A stretch of 45,231 nucleotides of DNA, taken from the NCBI GenBank assembly GCA_944388745.1, contig CALXJZ010000004.1, forward strand, positions 1-45,231, read 5' to 3'. Position 1 is the first letter of the stretch. Every line of letters starts with the position of its first letter. Made by a program: the position numbers and the translations under genes. This DNA comes from an uncultured Clostridia bacterium. Lineage in GTDB: Bacteria; Bacillota; Clostridia; TANB77; CAG-508. Positions 17,343-25,060 of this stretch are shown one piece after another. Below the pieces are notes generated by a model. The model saw only the letters and a list, made by a program, of their open reading frames with translations, had not been told where the DNA came from and ran no database searches.

Positions 17343-19802
17343 ATGAAAGTCTTATTTGCTGTAAGTAATGAAGAAATATCAGAATCTATTGTGAAAAAAT
17401 ATCAAAAACAATATAAACAAATAATATCATACAAAAATGTTTATTACTTTAATGCAATATTGAAAGAATTACAAAAGGATAAAACTTATGATAGAATTGT
17501 AATAAGTGAAGATTTGGAAGCTTTTACACATACACAATATGATCAAATTGATAAATTCATATTTGAAAAATTAGATGGAATAAGTGATGAAGCTTCTAAC
17601 AATGTAAAAGGGAATGATATACCAATTATTTTAATTTGTGCTGATAGAAGAACAAAATCAGAACCTATATTAGTAAAATTATTTGGTATTGGAGTTTATA
17701 ATGCTATTATTGGTAATGATAGAAGCGTTGATGAAGTATGTAAGTTGATAAATAGACCTAGAGGGAAAAAAGAAGCGAAAGAATATTACCAAATAGATTC
17801 AGAAGAAGTTAATTATCAAGCAGAAAATGAAAATGATGTTAGTGAAATGGAAATCCAGAATATAATAGCACATTATAAAAGATTAGGAAAGAATGAAGAT
17901 AGGTATGTAGATAGTTTTAATAATATTGCTGCACAATATAATGATACACAATTAAGGATTATTTCAAAATTTTTACCATTGAATGTTAGAGCAGTATTAG
18001 AAGAACAATCACCTAAATATCAACAAATAATGTCATTTAATAATAGTGTGTCTAAAAATTTAAGACAATCTAAAAAAGAACAAAAAGATGGACCAAGTGA
18101 AACACTATTAAAACCTAAAAATAAAGAAGTTATAATGTCAAAACCAGTAGTAATTCCATCATCTGTCAATATGACTGGGGCAAAAAAATTATCTCGTCAT
18201 AAACCTGTAGAAAATGCTAAAACAGATGTAGTAGAAGAAAGAAGAAAAAATAATATACAAGTAGATTCACCAATAAATTTGGAAGAACTATCAATGCAAA
18301 AAAATACAAATACTAACTCATTGAACTTAGAAGATTTTGAAGAAGTATCAAGTAATCAAAAACTAGATAGAGACAAAGAAAATGAAAAAGTTAAAGAAGA
18401 ACCAGAAGTAGTACAACCAGTAAAAAGAGGAAGAGGAAGACCAAGGAAAAATCCTGTTGTAACAAATACTGAACCACCTGTAAAGAAGAAAAGAGGAAGA
18501 CCAAGAAAAAATCCACTTCCAGAAGAAGAGGTTAAAATTGAAAATATAGAAAAAGAAGATACAATGCTGCCAGGATTTGAAGATGTAGAAGAAAAAAGTG
18601 ATACAGTATTGCCAGGGTTTGATGATGTGGAAAAAGAAAATGAAGCAGTATTGCCTGGATTTGAAGATGTAGAAGAAAAAAATGATGCAGTATTACCAGG
18701 TTTTGATGATACAGAAGAAAAAGATGACACATTATTACCAGGATTTGATTATAAAGATGAAAATGATTCTAATATAGATAATCAAATTCAAAGTTATTCT
18801 CAATATGAACCTGAACCTGTAACATCTGTTCCAAATTATGGTACAAGTTATAATACAAATTATAATACAAATATAAACAATCAATCAGAGATTAGAAAAA
18901 ATGAATATGAAAGTACAAAAGATTTTTCAGGATTATTAACACCAGATAAAAAGATAGTAACATTTGTAGGTACAAGCAAAAATGGAACATCATTCATGGT
19001 AAATAATGTGGCAGAATTAATGTCTTCAATTGGAGTAAATACAGCTATTTTGGATACAACTAAAAATAGAAACTCATATTATATATACACAAAAAATGAA
19101 GAAGAATTAAGAACAACTGCAGCTAAAAGCATAACAGGTTTAGTACAAGGAATGACAAATGGAATAGTTGTGAATAAAAATTTAACAGTATATACATCTC
19201 TACCAGATGAAAATGAAGATATATATCAAGTGGATGAAATCCTAGAAACATTATTAAAAACATATTCTTTAATATTAATAGATACAGATTTCGATTCACC
19301 AGTAGGATATTTTAAACAGTCACAAGAAACATATCTAGTACAAACATATGATATATTAACAATACAACCATTAACAGCATTTTTACGTGAGTTAAAAGCT
19401 AAAAATATTTTGGATGAAAAGAAATTAAGAATTATATTAAACAAAACTATAAAAATAAGAGGAGTTTCAGACAAAACGATAATAGGTGGGATGGCATATT
19501 ATAATGATCCAGCAATGTCTTTTATGACAGAGCTATTTGATAGAAGTTTAATAAAATATGTATCTATACCATTAGATGAAGAAGTTTATGTTCAATACTT
19601 ACAAAGTATTATAGAATGTAATATTTCTTTAAAAGGATATTCTAAAGTATTTATGCAAACATTAAAAGAACTTGGAAATATGATATATCCAGTAGTTAAT
19701 AATAAGAGAGGATATCAACCACCTTCAGTAAATAATCCAAGCAATAATGTTTTTTCACCAAATATGAACAATACTTTGGATCAGATGAAAAGAAGATATT
19801 AG
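17343..19802 (+). CDS. TadZ/CpaE-like protein with AT-hooks and 14-residue acidic repeats
   Basis: The 819-residue protein has four parts. Residues 1-145 resemble an atypical receiver domain as in TadZ/CpaE (MKVLFAVSNEE, DRIVISEDLEAF, IPIILICADRR). Residues 150-260 are helical. Residues 260-520 are low complexity, with two AT-hook cores RGRP (364-367 and 384-387) and five exact-period repeats starting LPGF at 409, 423, 437, 451 and 465. Residues 530-790 have the fold pattern of a MinD/ParA-type ATPase, but the nucleotide loop reads GTSKNGTS (543-550): the first Lys is kept while the GKT part is lost, so ATP binding is doubtful. It starts four bases after the small membrane protein and precedes the GAF-GGDEF-like gene. 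A role in placing an envelope complex is inferred. Confidence 0.55.
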   Translation: MKVLFAVSNEEISESIVKKYQKQYKQIISYKNVYYFNAILKELQKDKTYDRIVISEDLEAFTHTQYDQIDKFIFEKLDGISDEASNNVKGNDIPIILICADRRTKSEPILVKLFGIGVYNAIIGNDRSVDEVCKLINRPRGKKEAKEYYQIDSEEVNYQAENENDVSEMEIQNIIAHYKRLGKNEDRYVDSFNNIAAQYNDTQLRIISKFLPLNVRAVLEEQSPKYQQIMSFNNSVSKNLRQSKKEQKDGPSETLLKPKNKEVIMSKPVVIPSSVNMTGAKKLSRHKPVENAKTDVVEERRKNNIQVDSPINLEELSMQKNTNTNSLNLEDFEEVSSNQKLDRDKENEKVKEEPEVVQPVKRGRGRPRKNPVVTNTEPPVKKKRGRPRKNPLPEEEVKIENIEKEDTMLPGFEDVEEKSDTVLPGFDDVEKENEAVLPGFEDVEEKNDAVLPGFDDTEEKDDTLLPGFDYKDENDSNIDNQIQSYSQYEPEPVTSVPNYGTSYNTNYNTNINNQSEIRKNEYESTKDFSGLLTPDKKIVTFVGTSKNGTSFMVNNVAELMSSIGVNTAILDTTKNRNSYYIYTKNEEELRTTAAKSITGLVQGMTNGIVVNKNLTVYTSLPDENEDIYQVDEILETLLKTYSLILIDTDFDSPVGYFKQSQETYLVQTYDILTIQPLTAFLRELKAKNILDEKKLRIILNKTIKIRGVSDKTIIGGMAYYNDPAMSFMTELFDRSLIKYVSIPLDEEVYVQYLQSIIECNISLKGYSKVFMQTLKELGNMIYPVVNNKRGYQPPSVNNPSNNVFSPNMNNTLDQMKRRY

Positions 19803-19838
19803 AAGATTTTAAATAGAACTTGAGGAGGTAAAATAGTC

Positions 19839-20972
19839 GTGATAATAGCAGTAGTAGTAATATTAGTTCTTATTGTGATTGGACTAATAATATATAATGT
19901 AACAATACACAAAAAAATACAAAAATTTAAAAATATGAATCAGAAAATAACAAATTTGTATGTTGTACAGGACTTTATGAATGCAATAGGAGAAACTTCA
20001 ACAGTAGACGAGAAAATAAAGAAAATTAATGATATATTAATAGAAAGATATGAAATTAAATATTCTACTATTGTTGTGTTTGACGGCGCTGAATATCAGG
20101 TAAAAGCTTCAAATGTGGATAAAAAGCATTGGGATACTTTAAAGGGATTACAAGATGTTGAGATGTTTAAAGATAGTATACAAACTGCAACACCTAAATA
20201 TGTTACAGTAAATAATGATAATGAGAGATTGCCATATCAAGAAATGGAGTTTGGAAGAGCAAAATCTGCAATCTTCTTTCCATTATACATAGATAATGTT
20301 TATATAGGATATTGGATTATTGAAAGTGGTACACCACATGATTTTGATAATGTAGATACGACAGTTCTGGAAGTAATAAAAGAAAATATAGTCTCAGTAT
20401 TAAAAACAGTAGTACACCAAAAAACTTTGGAAACCATAGTAAGAAAAGACTTATTTACAGGATTGTATTCAGAAGAATATTTGTATGGAGAAGGAAAGAA
20501 AATAATAGACCAATACACTATATCAACAATATGTATGTTTAAAATAATAAACATTCAGGAAATAAACAAAAAATATTGTAGAGAACTTGGAAATAAAGTC
20601 ATTACAGAAATAAGTCGTGCTGTACAAGAGGATTTATCAAGTGAATATGTATTTGTCAGATATATGGGACCTAAGTTTGTAATTGCATTTTCAGGAGTTG
20701 AAACAAATAGTGTAGCAGATTATTTAAATGAAATGAAAGATAAAATTGAAAGTATGAAGATACAATTGACACAAGAAGAGATGCAGGAACTTAACTTAGA
20801 TGTAGCAAGAAGAAACAAATCAATGCAAGAAAACGGAGATGTGGCTGTGCCAAGAATCAATATCGTAATATCTTCATATTATAAAGGAACAGCATTAGAA
20901 GAAGTTTTAAAAAAATTAGAAGAGTATTTAGATAGTGCTCCGACAAATGAAAGTGATATAACAAATATTTAA
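19839..20972 (+). CDS. Membrane protein with GAF domain and degenerate GGDEF domain
   Basis: The 377-residue protein has an N-terminal membrane helix (1-21) and a short coiled linker. A GAF-like sensor domain spans about 45-185 (STVDEKIKKINDILIERYEIKYSTIVVF, AIFFPLYIDNVYIGYWIIESG). A GGDEF-like domain follows (about 200-360): DLFTGLYSEEYL matches the usual D-LTGL-NR-Y start, but the catalytic loop reads MGPKF (276-280) in place of GGDEF. Diguanylate cyclase activity should therefore be absent; the domain may bind nucleotide or act as a scaffold. The start is GTG 19839 with a strong GAGGAGGT at 19822-19829. It lies 36 bases after the TadZ-like gene and 16 bases before ireB. Confidence 0.7.
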   Translation: MIIAVVVILVLIVIGLIIYNVTIHKKIQKFKNMNQKITNLYVVQDFMNAIGETSTVDEKIKKINDILIERYEIKYSTIVVFDGAEYQVKASNVDKKHWDTLKGLQDVEMFKDSIQTATPKYVTVNNDNERLPYQEMEFGRAKSAIFFPLYIDNVYIGYWIIESGTPHDFDNVDTTVLEVIKENIVSVLKTVVHQKTLETIVRKDLFTGLYSEEYLYGEGKKIIDQYTISTICMFKIINIQEINKKYCRELGNKVITEISRAVQEDLSSEYVFVRYMGPKFVIAFSGVETNSVADYLNEMKDKIESMKIQLTQEEMQELNLDVARRNKSMQENGDVAVPRINIVISSYYKGTALEEVLKKLEEYLDSAPTNESDITNI

Positions 20973-20988
20973 AAAGGAGGTAATTTAG

Positions 20989-21243
20989 ATGGAATTTGAT
21001 AAAACAATGAGTTTTAAGGTTGAAAGAGAAGAAAATACAAAATCTAAAGAAATATTAAAAGAAGTGTACGAAGCATTAGTGGAAAAAGGATATAATCCAA
21101 TAAATCAAATTGTTGGATATATATTGTCAGGAGATCCAACATATATAACAAGTTATAATGATGCAAGAAATAAAATAAGAACAATAGAAAGAGACGAACT
21201 TTTAGAGAAAATGGTAAAAAATTATATAGGATTAGAAGATTAA
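20989..21243 (+). CDS. IreB family regulatory phosphoprotein (UPF0297)
   Basis: The 84-residue protein has the family start [12 protein letters not shown], followed by [40 protein letters not shown], which is highly characteristic. In Enterococcus, IreB is phosphorylated by the Ser/Thr kinase IreK on N-terminal Thr and modulates cephalosporin resistance; Thr6 here is a candidate site. AAAGGAGGT precedes ATG 20989. The stop codon at 21241-21243 is one base before the ruvX start, so the two are translationally coupled as in other Firmicutes. Confidence 0.95.
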   Translation: MEFDKTMSFKVEREENTKSKEILKEVYEALVEKGYNPINQIVGYILSGDPTYITSYNDARNKIRTIERDELLEKMVKNYIGLED

Positions 21244-21244
21244 A

Positions 21245-21665
21245 ATGAGAATATTAGGAATAGATTATGGAGAAGCTAGAGTTGGAATTGCAATAACAGA
21301 TGCTCTAAATATAACAGCTCAAGGGTTAGAAACAATTCAAAGAAAAGGTTCTGATAAAGTTGTGTTGAAAAGACTAGATGAAATTTTAGAAAAATATAAT
21401 AATGAAATAGATACAATTGTAGTAGGAATTCCATTACATATGAATGGAGATATTTCGGAAAGAGCGAAAGCGACTCGGAGAGTTTATTCATAAATTAAAA
21501 TGTAAATATAATAAAATAAAGATTGAAACTGTTGATGAACGTTTAACAACAGTAGAAGCACATAAAACTATGAATTTTTTAAATGTGGACAAGCATAAAA
21601 AAAAGGATATAGTGGATACAATTTCTGCTGTTTATATTTTGGAGACATATATGAATAAAAAATGA
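21245..21665 (+). CDS. ruvX: Holliday junction resolvase-like RuvX (YqgF), interrupted by a +1 frameshift at CGG
   Basis: An RNase H-fold nuclease, also implicated in 16S rRNA 5' processing and often essential. The first frame gives MRILGIDYGEARVGIAITD with the catalytic Asp, then GIPLHMNGDISERAKAT. The second frame gives EFIHKLKCKYNKIKIETVDERLTTVEAHKTM and KKKDIVDTISAVYILETYM, including the remaining acidic residues. The frames meet at in-frame CGG 21476-21478 (codon 78). Skipping one base gives ERAKATREFIHKLK, the usual family sequence, and a continuous 139-residue protein. The interval is 3n+1 bases. The downstream half is undamaged, which argues against an old pseudogene. Confidence 0.92.
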
Positions 21666-21707
21666 TGAAACTTTACTAGATAATAGTTTTTGTTATAAAA
21701 GGATAGA

Positions 21708-21891
21708 GAAAGCTTGATATATAAATATTCTTAAAGATTTTCGGCTACCCTACATAACGTTTAAGAAATTCTAAAGATAAAACCGCAACAATACCCGAAA
21801 ACAGGACCTTTTACGGTTTTATCTTAAGAATTTGCTAAAACTATTCCGGTCACATTCAAATCATTAAAAAATATTTATATATCAAACTTTC
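21708..21891. repeat. 184-base doubly palindromic element between ruvX and the DUF1292 gene
   Basis: The outer arms of 22 bases, 21708-21729 and 21870-21891, match with one mismatch. The inner arms of 20 bases, 21766-21785 and 21814-21833 (core GATAAAACCG/CGGTTTTATC), also match with one mismatch. A third pairing, ATTCTTAAA (21727-21735) with TTTAAGAA (21760-21767), could compete with the inner arms. No ORF is present. It is more GC-rich and structured than its flanks. It could be a MITE-like element or a structured RNA. The rest of the 369-base gap 21666-22034 shows only AT-rich sequence and the ribosome site of the next gene. Confidence 0.55.
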
Positions 21892-22034
21892 TAACAAATT
21901 ATTATGAAACTATTATCAAGTATAGATAATATCTAGTAATGAAATAAGGCTATTGAAAAAATTACTAAATTAAATTAAGTTATTATAATTGTAATTTATT
22001 ATAAATTAAAAAAATTGAAAGGAGAATAAGAATT

Positions 22035-22340
22035 ATGGAAGAAAATTTTAATGAAGAGGATTTAGATAATGTAATAATACTAAATGATGAAGAAGGAAAT
22101 GAAGTTAAATTTGAATTTTTAGATTTAATAGAATTAGATAATGAAGAATATGTTGTATTATTACCAGTTACAGCAGAGGGAGAAGAAGAAGAAGGAGAAG
22201 TAGTGATACTTAAAGTAGAAGATACTGATGACGATTCAGATGAAGAAAGTTATGTTAGTATTGAAGATGAGGATACATTAAATAAAGTATTTGAGATTTT
22301 CAAAGAAAAATTTAAAGATGACTTTGATTTTGTAGACTAG
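22035..22340 (+). CDS. DUF1292 (YrzB-like) protein
   Basis: A 101-residue, strongly acidic protein. VIILNDEEGNEVKFEFLDLIELDNEEYVVLLPV followed by EVVILKVE is the standard DUF1292 core of beta strands. An acidic loop (DTDDDSDEES) and a C-terminal helix (LNKVFEIFKEKF) follow. The function is unknown. The gene follows ireB-ruvX in most Firmicutes, and that order is kept here with the 184-base element inserted between. GAAAGGAGAA before ATG 22035 is a good ribosome site. Confidence 0.9.
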   Translation: MEENFNEEDLDNVIILNDEEGNEVKFEFLDLIELDNEEYVVLLPVTAEGEEEEGEVVILKVEDTDDDSDEESYVSIEDEDTLNKVFEIFKEKFKDDFDFVD

Positions 22341-22367
22341 ATGTGAAAAATAAGAGGTGGATAACGA

Positions 22368-22853
22368 ATGAAAAATTTTTCAACAATTTTATTAGTTATG
22401 TTTGTTGCAATGTTTTGGGTATTTAGATTAATTGTAGCATTTATGTATGAAATAGGAAAAGATCTAGGTGGAATTGTACCTTATAATCAACAAATGGAAA
22501 TAATACTATTATTTGTAGTTTTACTTTGTATGATATTAATTGTAAAAAGAAAAATGGTAGGAGCATTGTTATATTTAGTAGCATATGGTATGTATTTTGG
22601 TACAAATTTAGTATCAACTTTTGAAAATATGGCAAATCCAGGTGAAGGATTAGTAGATATAACAATATATCTTAATGGATTTATAGCTTTATTAGGAATA
22701 GCTTTACCAATAGCAGTATTGTTAGACTTGTTACTAGATAAAAATAGAAAAGCACACCCAAAAGATAAGAAAACAGACTGGTTTTATAAAAATGAAAAAT
22801 TTGATAGAAAACTTGATGAAAGGGCAGATAAGAATAATTATAGAACATTGTAA
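22368..22853 (+). CDS. Four-helix membrane protein, unknown
   Basis: The 161-residue protein has about four membrane helices (5-25, 42-60, 65-85, 100-125) and a conserved-looking charged C-terminus (DKKTDWFYKNEKFDRKLDERADKNNYRTL). That tail is the best-conserved-looking part and probably faces the cytoplasm. It starts 27 bases after the DUF1292 gene and is likely cotranscribed. I recognise no named family. The stop codon is followed directly by a REP-like repeat at 22854. Confidence 0.65.
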   Translation: MKNFSTILLVMFVAMFWVFRLIVAFMYEIGKDLGGIVPYNQQMEIILLFVVLLCMILIVKRKMVGALLYLVAYGMYFGTNLVSTFENMANPGEGLVDITIYLNGFIALLGIALPIAVLLDLLLDKNRKAHPKDKKTDWFYKNEKFDRKLDERADKNNYRTL

Positions 22854-22933
22854 TGTCGCATTTGGGACGTTTCTCATGCGACATTGTCCAAATGGGACGT
22901 TTCCGTTTGGACATTTTTGCCCTTTTGGGGACA
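22854..22933. repeat. REP-like repeat, GGGACGTTTC type, two units plus a partial
   Basis: Unit one (22854-22883) has stem TGTCGCAT/ATGCGACA around TTGGGACGTTTCTC. Unit two (22885-22913) has a different stem, TGTCCAAA/TTTGGACA, around TGGGACGTTTCCG. A third partial copy ends with GGGGACACA (22926-22934). The stems differ while pairing is kept and the loop stays constant, so the hairpin itself is selected. Confidence 0.75.
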
Positions 22934-22984
22934 CATTATTAGTACAATGTTTCAAATATTAAACCAAAACAAGGAAGTGAAAAT

Positions 22985-23902
22985 ATGTCAAAAAATGAAC
23001 TAAATGAAAATAGTAGTAAAACTAATATTAATTGGTATCCTGGTCATATGGCAAAAACCAGAAGACAAATAACAGAAGATTTAAAATTAGTTGATATTGT
23101 AATTGAGCTATTAGATGCACGTATACCAATATCAAGCCAAAATCCCGATATAGCACAAATTACTAAAAATAAGAAAAAATTAATCGTATTAAACAAATCT
23201 GATTTAGCAAATGAAGGACAAAATAAAAAATGGGTAGAATATTTTGAAAAACAAGGAATACCAGCAGTATTAACAGATTCTAATTCGGGAAAAGGAATAC
23301 AAGACTGCATAAAAAAAGTTGAGCAAATAATGGGTGAGGACTTAAAGTTGCAGGCTGAAAAAGGAAGAATAGGTAGAAAAATTAGAGCAATGGTAATAGG
23401 TATACCAAATGTAGGTAAATCATCATTTATAAATAGAATATCAAAAAGAGTTACAGCAGGAGTAGGAAATAAGCCAGGTGTAACAAAACAAAAACAATGG
23501 ATTAGAATTAATGAAAATATTGAGTTGTTAGACACACCGGGAGTATTATGGCCAAAATTTGAAAGTGAAGAAGTTGCACTGCATTTGGCATTTACAGGCA
23601 CAATTAAAGAAGATGTTTTACAGAGAATTGAAGTAGCATATGAATTAACAAAGTTTTTATTAGAAAATGAAAGAAAGCTATTATGTGAAAGATATAAATT
23701 GGATGAAAAAAATGTAGAGCAAATTTTAAATCAAGAACAAGCAGAAAATATTAACATATATGAAGTAATATTAGAAATAGGAAAGAAACGTGGTTGTATA
23801 ATATCAGGTGGAAATATTGATGATGAAAAAACAGCTAAAATATTATTAGATGAATTTAAGAATGGTAAACTTGGTAGGATTACAATTGAAAAAAGGGATT
23901 AG
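22985..23902 (+). CDS. rbgA: Ribosome biogenesis GTPase RbgA (YlqF)
   Basis: A circularly permuted GTPase needed for late 50S subunit assembly. INWYPGHMAKTRR is the family start. The GTPase motifs appear in permuted order: G4 NKSD (70-73), G1 GIPNVGKS (139-146), the switch region KPGVTKQKQW and G3 DTPG (from 183). A C-terminal helical domain contacts rRNA. At 305 residues it is slightly longer than usual because of an N-terminal extension. AAGGAAGTG precedes ATG 22985. The final Arg-Asp-stop codons (AGG GAT TAG) are part of the REP-like repeat starting at 23895, as in ftsH. Confidence 0.96.
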   Translation: MSKNELNENSSKTNINWYPGHMAKTRRQITEDLKLVDIVIELLDARIPISSQNPDIAQITKNKKKLIVLNKSDLANEGQNKKWVEYFEKQGIPAVLTDSNSGKGIQDCIKKVEQIMGEDLKLQAEKGRIGRKIRAMVIGIPNVGKSSFINRISKRVTAGVGNKPGVTKQKQWIRINENIELLDTPGVLWPKFESEEVALHLAFTGTIKEDVLQRIEVAYELTKFLLENERKLLCERYKLDEKNVEQILNQEQAENINIYEVILEIGKKRGCIISGGNIDDEKTAKILLDEFKNGKLGRITIEKRD

Positions 23903-23953
23903 GGGACGGTCCTAAAAATCCCTAAAATCAGGGATTTAGGGACGGACCTTTAT
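23895..23953 (+). repeat. REP-like repeat, GGGACGGWCC type, two units
   Basis: Unit one (23895-23922) has stem GGGATT/AAATCCC around AGGGGACGGTCCT. Unit two (23931-23953) has AGGGATTTAGGGACGGACCT without a complete right arm. It matches 6323-6387 closely, and again its left stem supplies the stop codon of the preceding gene. Confidence 0.7.
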
Positions 23954-24002
23954 ATTTATATATAAATTAAATTAAAAAGATAGAAAAATGAAGGTATAAA
24001 AA

Positions 24003-24398
24003 ATGGAAAAATTATTTGAAATAAAAAGAACACCCGAGGAAGTAAATTTGTTATCGCCACTAACTTGGGCATATGTGGGAGATTGTGTGTATGAATTATA
24101 TATTAGAACAAAATTAGTTAATGAAACAAATTTAAAACCTCATAAATTACATATAGAAGCAATTAAATATGTTAAAGCAAAAGCACAAGCTGAATTATTA
24201 CAAAAAATATATGATAAATTAACTGATGAAGAAAAAGATATAGTCAGAAGAGGAAGAAATGCAGAAAATCATCATTTACCTAAAAATTCTAATGTTCAAG
24301 AATATATGCATGCAACTGCTTTTGAGGCTTTGATGGGTTATTTATATTTAACTAATCAAAATAACAGAATAAAAGAAATCCTAAGCTTAGAGGCCTAG
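24003..24398 (+). CDS. mrnC: Mini-ribonuclease 3
   Basis: A 131-residue RNase III-type catalytic domain without the double-strand RNA-binding domain. In Bacillus it matures 23S rRNA ends. LSPLTWAYVGDCVYELYIRTKLV carries the key acidic residue of the signature, and RRGRNAENHHLPKNSNVQEYMHATAFEALMGYLYL holds the second acidic cluster. The length is normal. In many Firmicutes it follows cysS; here it follows rbgA and the repeat. The 3' end overlaps the small minus-strand gene by 12 bases. Confidence 0.94.
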   Translation: MEKLFEIKRTPEEVNLLSPLTWAYVGDCVYELYIRTKLVNETNLKPHKLHIEAIKYVKAKAQAELLQKIYDKLTDEEKDIVRRGRNAENHHLPKNSNVQEYMHATAFEALMGYLYLTNQNNRIKEILSLEA

Positions 24399-24569
24399 GA
24401 TCTCTTTTGTACGTTCAAATCCGACTTCAAGAGGTTTAGCTTCTTTTCTTGAAGGTTTGAACATTTCTTCTGAGGATTTTTCTAACTTGCTATAACGCCG
24501 AGCTTCAATTTCCTTAAAAGAAGTTTGATTGTTTACAGGTGTCGTTGAAAAATTTTTTTCATTACTCAT
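24387..24569 (-). CDS. Small charged protein of unknown function
   Basis: The 60-residue protein starts at ATG 24569, with AGGAGG about 8 bases upstream on the minus strand, a strong site. The sequence is charged and helical (FKEIEARRYSKLEKSSEEMF, then KPSRKEAKPLEVGFERTKEILGL), with no signal peptide or membrane helix. It overlaps the 3' end of mrnC tail to tail. Codons such as TCC, GTC, CTC, GGC and an in-frame CGG (24500-24498, codon 24) differ from neighbouring genes. I know no family. The ribosome site and clean ORF favour a real gene, possibly of recent origin. Confidence 0.55.
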   Translation of the reverse strand: MSNEKNFSTTPVNNQTSFKEIEARRYSKLEKSSEEMFKPSRKEAKPLEVGFERTKEILGL

Positions 24570-24647
24570 AGTGCGTGTCCTCCTAAACATTTGATATATT
24601 TATTATACATTATTTTTATGTAAAATACAAATTTAGTTCAAAAGTGG

Positions 24648-24676
24648 TTGACGAATATAAAAAAAAATGATATAAC
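24648..24676 (+). promoter_or_regulatory. tRNA-Glu promoter
   Basis: TTGACG, 17 bases, TATAAC, ending 16 bases before the tRNA. Confidence 0.55.
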
Positions 24677-24692
24677 TAGAGGGTGTCAACAA

Positions 24693-24767
24693 GGCCCGTT
24701 GGTCAAGCGGTTAAGACGCCACCCTCTCAAGGTGGAATCATGGGTTCGATTCCCGTACGGGTCACCA
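24693..24767 (+). tRNA. tRNA-Glu(CUC)
   Basis: 75 bases with encoded CCA. The acceptor arms are GGCCCGT/ACGGGTC, with one G-T pair. The anticodon stem CCACC/GGTGG encloses CTCTCAA, anticodon CTC, which reads GAG. The T arm GGGTTCGATTCCC is regular. Confidence 0.93.
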
Positions 24768-24786
24768 AATATATTATGAAATAAAG

Positions 24787-24878
24787 TTAAAAGGGAGTAG
24801 CTTTAAATTACTAATCAACAGTCGCGATATTTAAATAGTATCTGGTTAGTAAGCTAATAAATAGTAAGCAAGACTTTT
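24787..24878 (+). promoter_or_regulatory. yybP-ykoY manganese riboswitch
   Basis: The aptamer shows both conserved strands of the family: AAAAGGGAGTAGC near 24789-24801 and AGCAAGACTTTT near 24867-24878. They pair as P1 and form the metal-binding loops, with AACAGTCGCGATA between them. The family senses Mn2+ and usually turns on exporters. The downstream gene, a P-type cation ATPase, fits. Mn2+ binding would hold GACTTTT in the aptamer and prevent the terminator at 24871-24930. Confidence 0.85.
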
Positions 24879-24930
24879 AAAAGGAAACACAAATCAAAAT
24901 TTGTAAAACCTTTTAAAAGTCTCTTTTAAT
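24871..24930 (+). terminator. Riboswitch expression-platform terminator
   Basis: AGACTTTTAAAAGG (24871-24884) pairs perfectly with CCTTTTAAAAGTCT (24909-24922), followed by a T-rich run. Its left arm overlaps the 3' strand of the riboswitch P1 helix, so the two are mutually exclusive. A further hairpin, GTTATAGAAA/TTTCTATAAC, follows at about 24936-24962. Otherwise the leader to 25060 shows nothing. Confidence 0.8.
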
Positions 24931-25060
24931 TTATGTTATAGAAAACAATACTTTCTATAACGAAGGAAAAAATTAAAAAATGAAGAAAAACAAAGATATA
25001 ATAATATTATTTACAAAATTGTTTAAAATATACAATATATAAATAAGGAGTTGATGAAAA

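Noticed and set aside
18356..18732. Minus-strand frames with Ser/Pro-Gly-Asn repeats
   Set aside because: They are the antisense of the 14-residue LPGF repeats of the TadZ-like gene.
18567..18775. Period-42 direct repeats resembling a CRISPR array
   Set aside because: They are in frame inside a coding sequence, vary at synonymous sites and have no spacers; they are protein repeats.
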